Shown one piece after another: positions 28,060 to 37,263 of a DNA stretch of 64,000 nt. Within the stretch, counting starts at the first letter, position 1; each line of letters begins with the position of its first letter. The position numbers and the translations under genes are program-made. Source of the stretch: Bacillota bacterium (GTDB lineage: Bacteria > Bacillota_A > Clostridia > Lachnospirales > Lachnospiraceae); the NCBI GenBank assembly GCA_023407175.1, contig JAEYMU010000030.1:1-64000 (forward strand), written 5' to 3'. The notes under the pieces are model-generated. The model had not been told where the DNA came from. It did not search any database and saw nothing but the letters and a program-made list of their open reading frames with translations.

Positions 28060-29871
28060 TTACATCTCCTTATTCTCATATGGTATTTCAATAATTATAG
28101 TGGTTCCGATCCCTTCCTTGCTATAAATCAACAGCTTAAAATTTTCATGATATTTTAGTTCCAGCCGTTCTCTGATATTCCTAATGGCATAACGGCCAAT
28201 TCTTTGGCTTGCGTAGCGCTCTGTATCATTTACATTCCAGATAGCCTTCACCTGTTCCCTGCTCATACCGATTCCGGTATCCTTAATGCAGAAAACCATC
28301 CGGTCTCCTTTTCTCCTGCCAAGGACAGAGATGAAGCATTTTTCCGCCGTCTTTTCGAAGCCGTGTACAATTGCATTTTCTACAAAGGGCTGTAAAATCA
28401 GCTTCGGGAGATAAGCCTCCAGTATGTTATCCTCTATCTTAATTTCATAATCCAGACGCTTCTCAAACCGCATTTTTTGGATATGCAGATAGCGATCAAT
28501 CAGCTCCTTCTCATTTCTTACAGTAACGATACCCTTTCCCTGCCCAAGTACCAGACGAAACAACTGGGATAATGCGTAAATGTCCTCTGCAATTTCGGGA
28601 TTATCAGCATCGGTTGCACGCCAGTACAGGGAATCCAGTGTATTATATAAAAAATGAGGATTGATCTGTGCCTGCAGGGCATTTAACTCGCTCTCCTTCT
28701 CCCTTAATGCCATGACATAATTGTTATCAATCAGGGTCTTGATATCATCCACCATCTGGTTAAAGCAGGCTGCCGCCTCCCCTACCTCATCCAGTGTATT
28801 AACCTCCACCTTCTGATTGAAATCTCCCTGCTTGAACTTTTCCATTGCAATACACAGCTTATTCAAGGGCTTTGAAATAATGTTGGATACAAAAATCAAA
28901 ATCGGAAACAGCCCGGCCAAAAAGCCCAGCAGCAGCGCAACAGGTGCAAAGGCAATCGTATAAAGCTGCTTGCCCAGCTCCTCCTTCGGTACCATCCGGT
29001 ATACAACGGTTCCCGTATCCTCATCCCTGCTGTAGAACACCTTATAATTAATATAACTGATATATCCGCTTTGCCGGTCCAGGATTTCATCCTGGGTTTC
29101 CTCTCCCAGCACCCGGTCCAATATATCCTCCTCTGACCTGCCGCACAAAACCAGCTCTGAGCCTTCGGCACTGACCACAACAATTGCTTCATTTTCCGTC
29201 GCCAGCGAATTCTGGCATAGCTGAGTAAACTTATCAATCGAGGCTCCAATCACAAGATATCCCAATTTATTCTTCTTTGCCAGGTCATAAATCTCACGGT
29301 ACATGACAAGCTTATCCATTCGATTAGCCTCATAGGTATCCCGGTCTGTCTTCGTTACCTTCTTCCAGATGATTTTACCCTTTCTTTCTACGGCCTGTCT
29401 GTAGATATCCGTAGTCCGGACCTGTTCAATACTACTCAGATAGGAGGTCGCATCCATACACCTTAGATATGGTTTAACTCCATTCTCCGGGTAGATGGCA
29501 ATTGTCTTAATCTGTCCGCTCAGCGCCATCATATCCTGTACTATTCTCATCGGAGCCTTATGCAGCCACAGCTGGGAATCCTCATTGAGCTCCTGCGGAG
29601 AATCCGCAGTAAGAATCTGAGTGATATCATTGTTAATACAAATATAGGTACCAAATTCAATGATGCTCTTTTGCAAAACATCGATGCCGTCCGATAAATT
29701 CTGTGTGCTTTGCAAATAGCTCTCATTCTCTGCCCGAAGGGTCTTATTATAATTATTTATAAATAAAAGGGCGCTGATCAGCAGTAAAATAGGCGTAATT
29801 ATCATATAGCTATAGAAAATTAATTTTTTTCTGATGCTTAGCTGCCATATCCAATCCTTGATGCGCCGCAT
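28060..29871 (-). CDS. YesM-type sensor histidine kinase
   Basis: The 603-residue sensor has a membrane helix at ~18-38, an extracytoplasmic sensing domain, a second helix (FAPVALLLGFLAGLFPILIF) and a HAMP segment. Its kinase region is of the His_kinase type: phospho-His in QINPHFLYNTLDSL, then LILQPFVENAIVHG and GIGMSREQV for ATP binding. This is the YesM/LytS-like class. The response regulator follows 5 bases later. The ligand is probably a sugar or a sugar-loaded binding protein. GGGAGG precedes the ATG. Confidence 0.93.
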   Translation of the reverse strand: MRRIKDWIWQLSIRKKLIFYSYMIITPILLLISALLFINNYNKTLRAENESYLQSTQNLSDGIDVLQKSIIEFGTYICINNDITQILTADSPQELNEDSQLWLHKAPMRIVQDMMALSGQIKTIAIYPENGVKPYLRCMDATSYLSSIEQVRTTDIYRQAVERKGKIIWKKVTKTDRDTYEANRMDKLVMYREIYDLAKKNKLGYLVIGASIDKFTQLCQNSLATENEAIVVVSAEGSELVLCGRSEEDILDRVLGEETQDEILDRQSGYISYINYKVFYSRDEDTGTVVYRMVPKEELGKQLYTIAFAPVALLLGFLAGLFPILIFVSNIISKPLNKLCIAMEKFKQGDFNQKVEVNTLDEVGEAAACFNQMVDDIKTLIDNNYVMALREKESELNALQAQINPHFLYNTLDSLYWRATDADNPEIAEDIYALSQLFRLVLGQGKGIVTVRNEKELIDRYLHIQKMRFEKRLDYEIKIEDNILEAYLPKLILQPFVENAIVHGFEKTAEKCFISVLGRRKGDRMVFCIKDTGIGMSREQVKAIWNVNDTERYASQRIGRYAIRNIRERLELKYHENFKLLIYSKEGIGTTIIIEIPYENKEM

Positions 29872-29903
29872 AATCCTCCCAATAAGACCATTTTTCTTAA
29901 ATT

Positions 29904-30740
29904 CTATCCTTTTACCGCACCCATTGCAACCCCTTTTGTAATGTGCCTGTTTAGTATAATATAGGTAATAACTGCCGGTGCCGCCGTTAATGCCATGACC
30001 GCAAACTGTACGGCATAATTGGAGGAATACTGCCCGGTAAATTCAAGTACGGAGAAAGGAAGAGTTTTCCATTTGGGAGAGCTTAAATAGGTGCTTGCCA
30101 TCATGAACTCATTCCAATTGTTCAAAAAGGTCATGATAGCTACTGTTGCAATCGAGGGCTTTAGCAAGGGTGTGATAATCCGAAACAAAATCCGGTATAT
30201 TCCGCAGCCATCCATCACGGCCGCTTCTTCTAATTCAATGGGCAGGGCGTCAATAAAACCCGTCATCAAAAATAACGCCTGCGGAAGCGAAAAAGCGGCA
30301 TAGGGAATTAAAAGCGTCCAAATAGTATCTGTAATTCCCAGGATGTGATAAATTTTATAATTCGGCAGCAGTGTGGCATGAATTGGTATCATCATCCCAA
30401 GCAGCAGCAATGTCTTGACAAAACCGCTTAGCTTCCAGTTCATTCGCCGGCAGGCATATCCGGCCATAATGGAAAACACAGATACCAGAAGCACCGCCAG
30501 CCCGTTTATTAAAACACTGTTCTTTAAATAAAGAAGAAAATGCCCGTCAATAAATGCCTTCACATAATTCCCCCATTGAATTTTCTTTGGAAGAATTAAC
30601 AGCCCGCTGGTGAACATCTCATTACTGCTTGCCAGGGAAAAATCCATCAGCCAAACTAGGGGAAATATCTGAATAACCGCAACCGCCGCAAGAATAAGCC
30701 ATAAGACTGTCTTTTTTATCATTGCTCCTTTTTCCGTCAT
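29904..30740 (-). CDS. Sugar ABC transporter permease (MalG type)
   Basis: The 278-residue permease has six membrane helices and the EAA loop ELEEAAVMDGCGIYRILFRI that contacts the ATPase. The order of helices and the ending GVAMGAVKG match the CUT1 family, MalG-like. It forms a heterodimer with the permease 14 bp upstream. No ATPase gene lies in the unit, so a shared MsmK-like ATPase elsewhere must serve it, as is common in Firmicutes. GGAGGGG precedes the ATG. Confidence 0.93.
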   Translation of the reverse strand: MTEKGAMIKKTVLWLILAAVAVIQIFPLVWLMDFSLASSNEMFTSGLLILPKKIQWGNYVKAFIDGHFLLYLKNSVLINGLAVLLVSVFSIMAGYACRRMNWKLSGFVKTLLLLGMMIPIHATLLPNYKIYHILGITDTIWTLLIPYAAFSLPQALFLMTGFIDALPIELEEAAVMDGCGIYRILFRIITPLLKPSIATVAIMTFLNNWNEFMMASTYLSSPKWKTLPFSVLEFTGQYSSNYAVQFAVMALTAAPAVITYIILNRHITKGVAMGAVKG

Positions 30741-30754
30741 TATGCTTTCCCCTC

Positions 30755-31630
30755 CTATTCCTTTTGCCTGTCACGGAACAAATAATTCAGTCCCACAGTT
30801 ACAATCAGACAGATAATTATGAATACCACGCCGATGGAATTGCCATACCCGTATTTGAAGGCTTTGAAGGCCTGCTGGTACAAATAGTTAGCCGTAAACT
30901 GGGTGCTGTCTCCCGGACCGCCATTCGTCAGTAAATATACCGTCTCCATCTGTTTTAATGCGGATATCACCGCCATAGTCACATTGATTTGAATAACAGA
31001 CCTCATGAGCGGCAGTGTTATCTTCATAAAGGCAGCCTTAACACCTGCCCCGTCAATTGCCGCCGCTTCATATAGGACCGGATCTATATTTTTAATTCCT
31101 GCATAGTAAATCAGCATTCCCCATCCAAAGCCATGCCAGATCAGGACAATCAGCACAGACCAAATGGCATGATCCGGACTGAACCAGTTAATCTTTCCAT
31201 GATACCCAAATACCTTCAACACATTGTTGAGTAAACCAAAATCGGGATTATAGATAAATTTCCACAGATACGCAATTACGGCCACCGAAATAACATTCGG
31301 GATAAAATATACGCATCGAAAGAAGCCCTCTGCCTTTCCCTGGAGCTTATCCAATACTGCTGCCACAATCATAGCAATCGGATGCTGTATTAGAATAAAT
31401 CCGACTGCCAACAGCAAGGAATTCAAAAGTGCCCTATGAAAGGTTTTATCCTCCCATAATTCTTTGTAATTATCCAGCGCCACGAATTTTGCTTGCCCCA
31501 TGCCCGAATAATCAGTAAAGCCATAATAAACGCTTAGACAGATCGGTACCAATATGGCCAGTATAAACAACAGCAGTCCCGGTAATACCAGGCTGAAAAT
31601 CACCCATTTATTGCTATATAATCTTTTCAT
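30755..31630 (-). CDS. Sugar ABC transporter permease (MalF type)
   Basis: The 291-residue permease has six membrane helices and the EAA loop PVLYEAAAIDGAGVKAAFMK. It also shows the MalF-like opening (VLPGLLLFILAILVPICLSV) and late motif LTNGGPGDSTQ. It is a CUT1 oligosaccharide permease. It lies between the binding-protein gene and the MalG-like gene. GGAGG precedes the ATG. Confidence 0.93.
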   Translation of the reverse strand: MKRLYSNKWVIFSLVLPGLLLFILAILVPICLSVYYGFTDYSGMGQAKFVALDNYKELWEDKTFHRALLNSLLLAVGFILIQHPIAMIVAAVLDKLQGKAEGFFRCVYFIPNVISVAVIAYLWKFIYNPDFGLLNNVLKVFGYHGKINWFSPDHAIWSVLIVLIWHGFGWGMLIYYAGIKNIDPVLYEAAAIDGAGVKAAFMKITLPLMRSVIQINVTMAVISALKQMETVYLLTNGGPGDSTQFTANYLYQQAFKAFKYGYGNSIGVVFIIICLIVTVGLNYLFRDRQKE

Positions 31631-31734
31631 GAAAACCTCCAGTAGTAAAGCTTCAGGGTTACTTCCTTCACTATAGTAGGGAAATGGCTGCCTACATCAG
31701 ACAGGCAGCCATAGGTTTCCCCTAATCGAACCGT

Positions 31735-33084
31735 TTACTTACATGCCTCGCCAATATTTGCAAGGAAATCCTCTACTGAAGTTGTTCCATTGGAAACACT
31801 CTGAATTTCACTCTCAATAGCTGTTTTAAATGCAGAGGGTCCACAGTCATTGATTGGTGTACCTGATACGCTTGTTGCATTCTTAAGGATATCGGTAAAG
31901 GTTTTCTGTAATTCAGTCTCATTACCGGTCATATATGCCGTCTGATCCTGTGCTGACATTCCAACTCCGTTCTCCCAGCCATATTTGGACAATTTATCAG
32001 GCTGGTACATATAGTTTAGGAATTTAATTGCTTCCTCCTTTACCTTGGAATCAGCCGCTACCGCATATCCGCCGCCATTCCAGGCCGGAATATCATTCTG
32101 AGTCCCTTTACCCCCGTTAATTGCCGGCATGGTAAAGGCCCTGATATTTGTTCTTATCTCTTCATTAATATCCTGATTTAATGCCATGGAGGATTCCCAG
32201 CTTCCCATATAGAACATCGCTGCCTGGCCGTTGGTAAATAAATTCATTGCCGTACCATAATCCTGTGAATCATATCCGGTCTGGAACATACCGGCCTCTG
32301 CTGACTGAACCAATAAATCTGTCGCCTGCTTAAAGATAGGATCGGAGAAATCTCCGCTTCCGACTGCCTCATTGATTAATGCAGAAGCATCACTTCCATC
32401 GATTCGAACCAAAAGATCTGTCAGATAAATTGCCATGGGCCAGCCGTCACCGCCGTCCATTGCAACGGGAACAATTCCGGCATCCTTTATTGTTTTGCAT
32501 AAGGATAATAAATCCTCATATGTACCAGGAACCTTCCAGCCGTTATCCTCAAACATTTTCTTATTATAATAAAAGGCCATAATATCTGTATTTCTTGGAA
32601 GTCCATATAGCTTACCATCCTTCTTGAAGCCTTCCAGAGAACCAGAGACAAAACCGTAATCCGCATAATCTGCTTCATTTAATTCAGCAAGAACACCGGC
32701 ATCCAGTACCTCCCCCAGGAAGGAGGGCTGTCCCCATATACTCACAACATCCGGCATGCCATCCATGGCATAAGCCTTGAATTTAGTCTTATACGCTTCC
32801 TCGTCCAGTGCCTCAACCTCAATGGTCACATTCGGATTTTCCTTCATATAATCGTCAATAATCATCTGCTCCACCAGACCCTGCCCATTCTTTCTGTCCG
32901 GTAAATTGGAAAACAGCTTTAAGGTTATCTCTTGATCCGAAGTCTCCGCCCCACCGGAAACCTTAGTAGATACTGCCCCTTTATCTGCATCTGATTTTTG
33001 CTCTGTGTCAGATTTACTCTTACAGCCGGTTAACATGGTCATTGCCATGACTGCAATAAGTAGAAACGCCAACATTTTTTTCAT
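31735..33084 (-). CDS. Sugar ABC transporter substrate-binding lipoprotein
   Basis: The 449-residue protein starts with a lipoprotein signal (MLTGC) and a Lys/Asp/Ser-rich linker. The remainder is a family-1 solute-binding domain (GMPDVVSIWGQPSFLGEVLD, GLPRNTDIMAFYYNKKMFED, AAMFYMGSWESS). It binds an oligosaccharide outside the cell and delivers it to the two permeases. It is the first gene of the unit; the interval upstream must hold the regulated promoter. GGAGG precedes the ATG. Confidence 0.94.
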   Translation of the reverse strand: MKKMLAFLLIAVMAMTMLTGCKSKSDTEQKSDADKGAVSTKVSGGAETSDQEITLKLFSNLPDRKNGQGLVEQMIIDDYMKENPNVTIEVEALDEEAYKTKFKAYAMDGMPDVVSIWGQPSFLGEVLDAGVLAELNEADYADYGFVSGSLEGFKKDGKLYGLPRNTDIMAFYYNKKMFEDNGWKVPGTYEDLLSLCKTIKDAGIVPVAMDGGDGWPMAIYLTDLLVRIDGSDASALINEAVGSGDFSDPIFKQATDLLVQSAEAGMFQTGYDSQDYGTAMNLFTNGQAAMFYMGSWESSMALNQDINEEIRTNIRAFTMPAINGGKGTQNDIPAWNGGGYAVAADSKVKEEAIKFLNYMYQPDKLSKYGWENGVGMSAQDQTAYMTGNETELQKTFTDILKNATSVSGTPINDCGPSAFKTAIESEIQSVSNGTTSVEDFLANIGEACK

Positions 33085-33352
33085 TTTTGTTATCCTCCCT
33101 GAAATTGTTTTTTATTACACTTAGTATAGTAGCATTACGGGCATCCCAAAAACAGATACCAGATTTCCAAAATAGTGTAATATTTTTGAAAAAAGTTGAA
33201 TTTGCAATGAGCAAAGATCATATTGTGTACTGCCCCACGGAACACAAAAATAAGGAAAGCCTGAATTATCAGACTTCCCTCGTTCAATCCAAAATCGTAT
33301 TTATTCCAATTGTCCTCCCCTTTAGCCAGAAAATTCTTTTTTTATGTAAACC

Positions 33353-34222
33353 TTAACCTACTGGTTGAATTACTTCCTCTTCCTGTCTCTTCTGCTCCGT
33401 GATGTCATCAGCCATGATCAATACGCATTTCTCTCCCTTGATGGTGACAGGGATAAAGCTGGTTTTCAACCATGGTGAAAAACCCTTGTCATTCAGAATA
33501 AACTCATGCTGGAGGACAATATTGAAGTATGGCATTCCTGTCTCCAGGACCCGAAGAATACTCCCCCTGATGGTACATAAAATACATTTCTCGCCATTGC
33601 CGCAGCCATTCATTAAGCTTCCGATACAGCAAAAGCCATCACCGAACCGTTTTCCAATCGGGAACATCTCATCAATTGACATGATGTCCTTCCATACATT
33701 ATTAATATTCTTGATTCTGCTTTCCGTATCCACCAATACCATTCCGGTGGGGGCAGTATCAAAGACTGCCTTAAAATTATTATAATTCGCTGATATTTCT
33801 TCCTTCATATTCTTTACTTCCGTGATATCACGAAAATATAATACGGCACCCATCGTTTCTCCCGCCAGATTGATATACGGAGAACAGACGCCATGAAGAT
33901 AAAGCCTGCTGCCATTTTTGGTAATCAGGAAGATATCCTCTTCTATGACAACCTTTTGGCCGGTTTGTATTATTTCATCAACCGGGATTTCATATGATTT
34001 TGCCGTATTTATATTAAACAGCAAAAAGGCTTCTCCCATATGCTTACCTTCCACTTCGGCAAGCTCAACCCCTGATAGACTTTGTGCTGCTTCATTCATA
34101 AATACAACACAGCCTCCCAGATCGGTAACAATAACTCCATCTCCGATGCAGGTAAAGGCATCTGCAAGGCGGTGGGGTTCATTTATCATAATATCCATAT
34201 TTTCGTACATATGAAATACCAT
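33353..34222 (-). CDS. Double-PAS sensor protein without output domain
   Basis: The 289-residue soluble protein has two PAS domains: ~15-140 (ending YFRDITEVKNMKEEIS) and ~145-280 (ending MADDITEQKRQEEE). The second carries a Cys cluster (GDGFCCIG, then CGNGEKCILC), which could bind a metal or sense redox. The protein stops just after the second PAS coiled linker, where histidine kinases or regulators would continue. So it is either truncated or a stand-alone sensor. ATG at 34210 is an alternative start. No partner is adjacent. Confidence 0.75.
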   Translation of the reverse strand: MVFHMYENMDIMINEPHRLADAFTCIGDGVIVTDLGGCVVFMNEAAQSLSGVELAEVEGKHMGEAFLLFNINTAKSYEIPVDEIIQTGQKVVIEEDIFLITKNGSRLYLHGVCSPYINLAGETMGAVLYFRDITEVKNMKEEISANYNNFKAVFDTAPTGMVLVDTESRIKNINNVWKDIMSIDEMFPIGKRFGDGFCCIGSLMNGCGNGEKCILCTIRGSILRVLETGMPYFNIVLQHEFILNDKGFSPWLKTSFIPVTIKGEKCVLIMADDITEQKRQEEEVIQPVG

Positions 34223-34411
34223 CCTTCTTTCGTATTTATAAGTTATCAGAAGCGTTCCCTGCTTTCGATAAAGGGCATATTTTATAGCCGTACATCACGG
34301 TTATCGGAACGACTTTTGTTCCTATATATAAATTTTAATTTATATATAGTCCAGTGTCAATGTACAAAACGATATCATCTATGTAAAAGTTTATTTAGCT
34401 GACTTGCCCTT

Positions 34412-34463
34412 CCAAACATTAGAAAAAGAACGACAGTAATGTCGTTCTTTTTCTAATGTTTGG
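34412..34463. terminator. Bidirectional terminator with 24-bp perfect stem
   Basis: A perfect 24-bp inverted repeat (34412-34435 and 34440-34463) with a GTAA loop. Its inner half, GAACGACA/TGTCGTTC, is followed by TTTTT in both directions. It lies 58 bp past the stop of the anti-sigma-like gene and can insulate it from the PAS gene. Confidence 0.8.
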
Positions 34464-34521
34464 AGTAATATTAACTATGAATTGGAGGCAATTGATCCTT
34501 CACAGGTTCCGGCAGTGAACC

Positions 34522-35718
34522 TCAAGGTATCGTTATTTTCATGGATGAAAACTGTACTCCTTGATATTTTCCGGTAATAACATAGGTACCCGGTTCAGTA
34601 AGTTCCGAATTCAATATCAAATGAAAGGCAGTCTCTGTGTTTGAGTTATCATATACTTCATAATACCGGAATACATCCTGTTCAAAAGAACACGGTATCT
34701 CTTCATTATTACGCGTCAGCTTCAAATCAGTCAAGTCTGATTGATAAAAAGCATTCTGTTGGCCAATAAAGTTGAAAGCCAATTCACTAATCCGGTTATA
34801 GTTACCCTCCTTATCGATACTGCCTGCCCACCCCACCTGAGACAAATCTTCCGGGTGAGCGGCTTCATCCGTTACCGCTGGCTCTATTATTTTATTATAT
34901 ACAGTAAAGGGCACCCCTTTATACTTACCGGTTAATCCATAAACTCCCGGTTCGATATTGGCATTGGCAAATTCAAAATAGAAATCTGTTATATCTTCAT
35001 AGGACCATACAAATTGATCAATCTTATTGGTTAATGTAATACTGTTATCGACCGGAACACCATCTCTGGTCAATACAATATCCGTAAAATCATTCGGATT
35101 TACAGAATCAACTGTACCATGAAAACGGACGACTAGATTCGGAATTGAGTATTTAACATTTTCGGCCGTCAAGACATCAAAATAAGCAATATAAAAATCT
35201 TCTGCGATATTAAAAGTATCTTTATCCGCTGGTACACCAGTGATAGCTTCCGGTGATACCTGGGCCAAATCTTGTGCTGCATTATTAACCATATCCTCCG
35301 ATACAACCACACTGGGAGCTATCGTAACTGCGGCCTGGGTAATTTCTGTTGCATTTACTCCTGGGACATCCGACAAAGTATCTGCTGGTGCCGGACTCTC
35401 CGTCACATAGGGTGCTCCTTGGGGTAAGGTATTATTAGTCGGGGGAACAGACAGTAAATGAATTCTGTAACCCATAACAGCAACTAAGAGGAAGGCTAAA
35501 AAGGCTAAGGACGGAATAATCTGTCCTATAAAAGAAATCTTTCTGAAAATATGAAAGAAAGGCTCCTCGTTCCCTATCCTATAGCCTTTGCTTTTTATAC
35601 TTTTCTGGATGTACTTTCCTCCTGCCTCACAAAGCAGCAATTCATTTTTTATTTTATTGTCACAAAAACTGTCCGTATCAATTTTGGAATAGAGCTCGCG
35701 GTATCTATCTGCTTTCAT
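34522..35718 (-). CDS. Anti-sigma-factor-like membrane protein with duplicated outer domain
   Basis: The 398-residue protein has a cytoplasmic N-terminus (~1-60), one membrane helix (QIIPSLAFLAFLLVAVMGY) and a large outside part. The outside part holds a Thr/Pro-rich linker (ITQAAVTIAPS) and two related domains: one ending GVYGLTGKYKGVPF and one ending GTYVITGKYQGVQF, a clear internal duplication. Its start overlaps the sigma gene end by 14 bp. That pairing and topology are those of an ECF anti-sigma factor, although no zinc-binding HxxxCxxC motif is visible. Function inferred. Confidence 0.7.
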   Translation of the reverse strand: MKADRYRELYSKIDTDSFCDNKIKNELLLCEAGGKYIQKSIKSKGYRIGNEEPFFHIFRKISFIGQIIPSLAFLAFLLVAVMGYRIHLLSVPPTNNTLPQGAPYVTESPAPADTLSDVPGVNATEITQAAVTIAPSVVVSEDMVNNAAQDLAQVSPEAITGVPADKDTFNIAEDFYIAYFDVLTAENVKYSIPNLVVRFHGTVDSVNPNDFTDIVLTRDGVPVDNSITLTNKIDQFVWSYEDITDFYFEFANANIEPGVYGLTGKYKGVPFTVYNKIIEPAVTDEAAHPEDLSQVGWAGSIDKEGNYNRISELAFNFIGQQNAFYQSDLTDLKLTRNNEEIPCSFEQDVFRYYEVYDNSNTETAFHLILNSELTEPGTYVITGKYQGVQFSSMKITIP

Positions 35719-36211
35719 AGGTTCCCTCCAATTCTATTTTTAATAACTCACGCCCTCGTTTTAACCTCATCTTTATGCATGAAACACTCAAATTCAGAAT
35801 TTTAGCAATTTCTTCAATACGGTACCCTTCTAAGTAATGCAAATGAATTACTATTTTATATTTTGAAGGCAAATTAAGAAATTCTATTAAATCCTCCCTG
35901 TCTTCAGGCATCGAAACATAATCCTCTATATCCTCCAGACTTATTTTGTTCCGATACCAAAAGCTTTTCAGATGGTCTTTACACTGATTTACAGTTACTC
36001 GCATAAGCCATCGCTTTTCATCCTCATCAGATGCAAAATATGGTGCCGATTTAAATAATTTAATAAAAACCTCCTGCAAAATATCCTCGCTGTCATGCTT
36101 GTTACCCAGATAGGAAAAGGCGAGCCGGTATAACATAGTCTTATATAAATCATATCTATCTAAAATCCATTCCTTTGAATTCCATTGCATAGCATACTGT
36201 ACGTTATCCAT
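35705..36211 (-). CDS. ECF-type RNA polymerase sigma factor
   Basis: The 168-residue protein shows sigma region 2 (YRLAFSYLGNKHDSEDILQEVFIKLFK) and region 4 (KYKIVIHLHYLEGYRIEEIAKILNLS), with nothing between but a short linker. That is the ECF (sigma-70 family, SigV/SigW-like) layout. It is co-translated with the membrane protein downstream, which probably holds it inactive until a signal arrives at the cell surface. GGGAGGGG precedes the ATG. Confidence 0.93.
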   Translation of the reverse strand: MDNVQYAMQWNSKEWILDRYDLYKTMLYRLAFSYLGNKHDSEDILQEVFIKLFKSAPYFASDEDEKRWLMRVTVNQCKDHLKSFWYRNKISLEDIEDYVSMPEDREDLIEFLNLPSKYKIVIHLHYLEGYRIEEIAKILNLSVSCIKMRLKRGRELLKIELEGTYESR

Positions 36212-36232
36212 TCTACCCCTCCCTTTATTAAT

Positions 36233-36262
36233 ATAACGATTTTCTCTATGTAAAAAGTCACA
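36233..36262 (-). promoter_or_regulatory. Candidate autoregulated ECF promoter
   Basis: Read on the minus strand, TGTGAC (36257-36262) and CGTTAT (36233-36238) are 18 bp apart, upstream of the sigma gene. The -10 begins with CGT as ECF promoters often do. The spacer is slightly long. Autoregulation is typical of ECF sigmas. Confidence 0.4.
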
Positions 36263-36402
36263 GCACTGGAAAATTTTATTTTCTATTTTTTATAATTTTA
36301 ATATGATTGGAAGACATATTTCAAGTGTAATTGGGAAAGGCTCTCTGTCCACATCTATTTTATGAATATTCATATAATCTCCTGCTTTCATTGCATAATA
36401 AA

Positions 36403-36426
36403 AGCATCGGTTTTACGCCCGATGCT
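36403..36426 (-). terminator. Terminator after a gene fragment
   Basis: 8-bp stem (AGCATCGG/CCGATGCT), followed on the minus strand by TTTTATT. It lies 44 bp past the stop of the minus-strand fragment at 36470-36679. Confidence 0.65.
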
Positions 36427-36469
36427 AATAAATCAAATAGCTCTCTTATTGCTATAACTTGTATTGCTG

Positions 36470-36679
36470 TCAAGCATATTGCACATTTGAATAAACTAAG
36501 TTTCGTTCATTTAAATCAATAACATAATCACTATATGCTATTTTGTTAATATGAGGTCCCCCTTTTTCCTCTGACAACACAAATTCAATCTCAAAATTTT
36601 TAGTTAAAAAATATTTTGCCGACATAAATGCTATGACTTCATCATATTCTACATTTGCAAAAAGATGTGAAATATCATA
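36470..36679 (-). pseudogene. C-terminal fragment of an unidentified gene
   Basis: A minus-strand frame of 69 codons without a start reads HLFANVEYDEVIAFMSAKYF, then KNFEIEFVLSEEKGGPH and ends NLVYSNVQYA. Amino-acid use is protein-like, and a terminator follows. The frame ends abruptly upstream, exactly where sequence of the recombinase stump begins, so a deletion joined two broken genes. I do not recognise the family; a small immunity-like or phage-borne protein is possible. Confidence 0.45.
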
Positions 36680-36923
36680 TCAAAGACTTAAGGATATGAC
36701 CAAAGAGCTTTCTGAAAGAATCAAAGATATGAAAGCCCGGCTAAAAGAAGTTGAGAAAGACTTTATTACCGGCATTATAGCGAAGGCTAGAGGCATAAAA
36801 AATAAAAGTCCTGAAGAGCAGCAACGCATCATCAGAACTTTTATAAAAAAAGTTGTTGTGTACCCAAACAAAGTTGATGTTATCTCGGAAGTGGATACTT
36901 ATAATGGAGCTGAGGGGAGTTGA
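36680..36923 (+). pseudogene. C-terminal stump of a large serine recombinase
   Basis: About 80 codons survive: a coiled-coil stretch (DMTKELSERIKDMKARL), then IIAKARGIKNKSPEEQQRI and IRTFIKKVVVYPNKVDV, the ending found in large serine recombinases of integrative elements. The catalytic and DNA-binding parts are missing. The last codons (NGAEGS stop) lie inside the ssrA 3' end, as happens when such an element has integrated there. It is the trace of a lost element. Confidence 0.75.
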
Positions 36924-37263
36924 ACCCCTGTCCGAAAGCCCATCCATTGCAGTTTCTCCCATTACAGTCAGTCTTTTATGCGGGCCTGTACCCGCTGTTC
37001 CCTCCATCCAACGCCGACAGACAGGCTTTGGACTTCAGTAGCTTCATCAATCTTTTATCCTCTCAAAGCTTTGAGGATAAAGGTCCCCGCTAATTTGATG
37101 CCGAGTTCTTAAGCCGCGAGTTGCTTAAGGTCGACAGCTGCCATTAGGCAGCGTACGCTAAATTATCGTCTGCGTTTGTATTTAATTCTAAGTTGGTGAC
37201 GCAGTCCTAGTCTGCGAATGGCTTCCACAACTTCTAAACCCCCGTCGAAACCAGTACAACCCC
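36905..37263 (-). ncRNA. ssrA: Transfer-messenger RNA (tmRNA)
   Basis: This RNA rescues stalled ribosomes together with SmpB, encoded nearby. The 5' end (GGGGTTG) pairs with the 3' end (CAGCTCC) as the acceptor stem; the T-arm GGTTCAACTCCCC and the 5' TGGTTTCGACGGGG segment are standard. The tag frame is at 37144-37173 and reads ADDNLAYAA followed by TAA, with GCA as the likely resume codon. The 3' CCA is not encoded: the stem is followed by A then TTA, where the recombinase stump adjoins. So the CCA must be added after transcription. Length ~359 nt, normal. Confidence 0.95.

Noticed and set aside
33354..36904. A complete integrative element between ssrA and a second attachment site
   Set aside because: I found no second copy of the ssrA 3' end in this stretch, so only the stump near 36680-36923 can be ascribed to an element.
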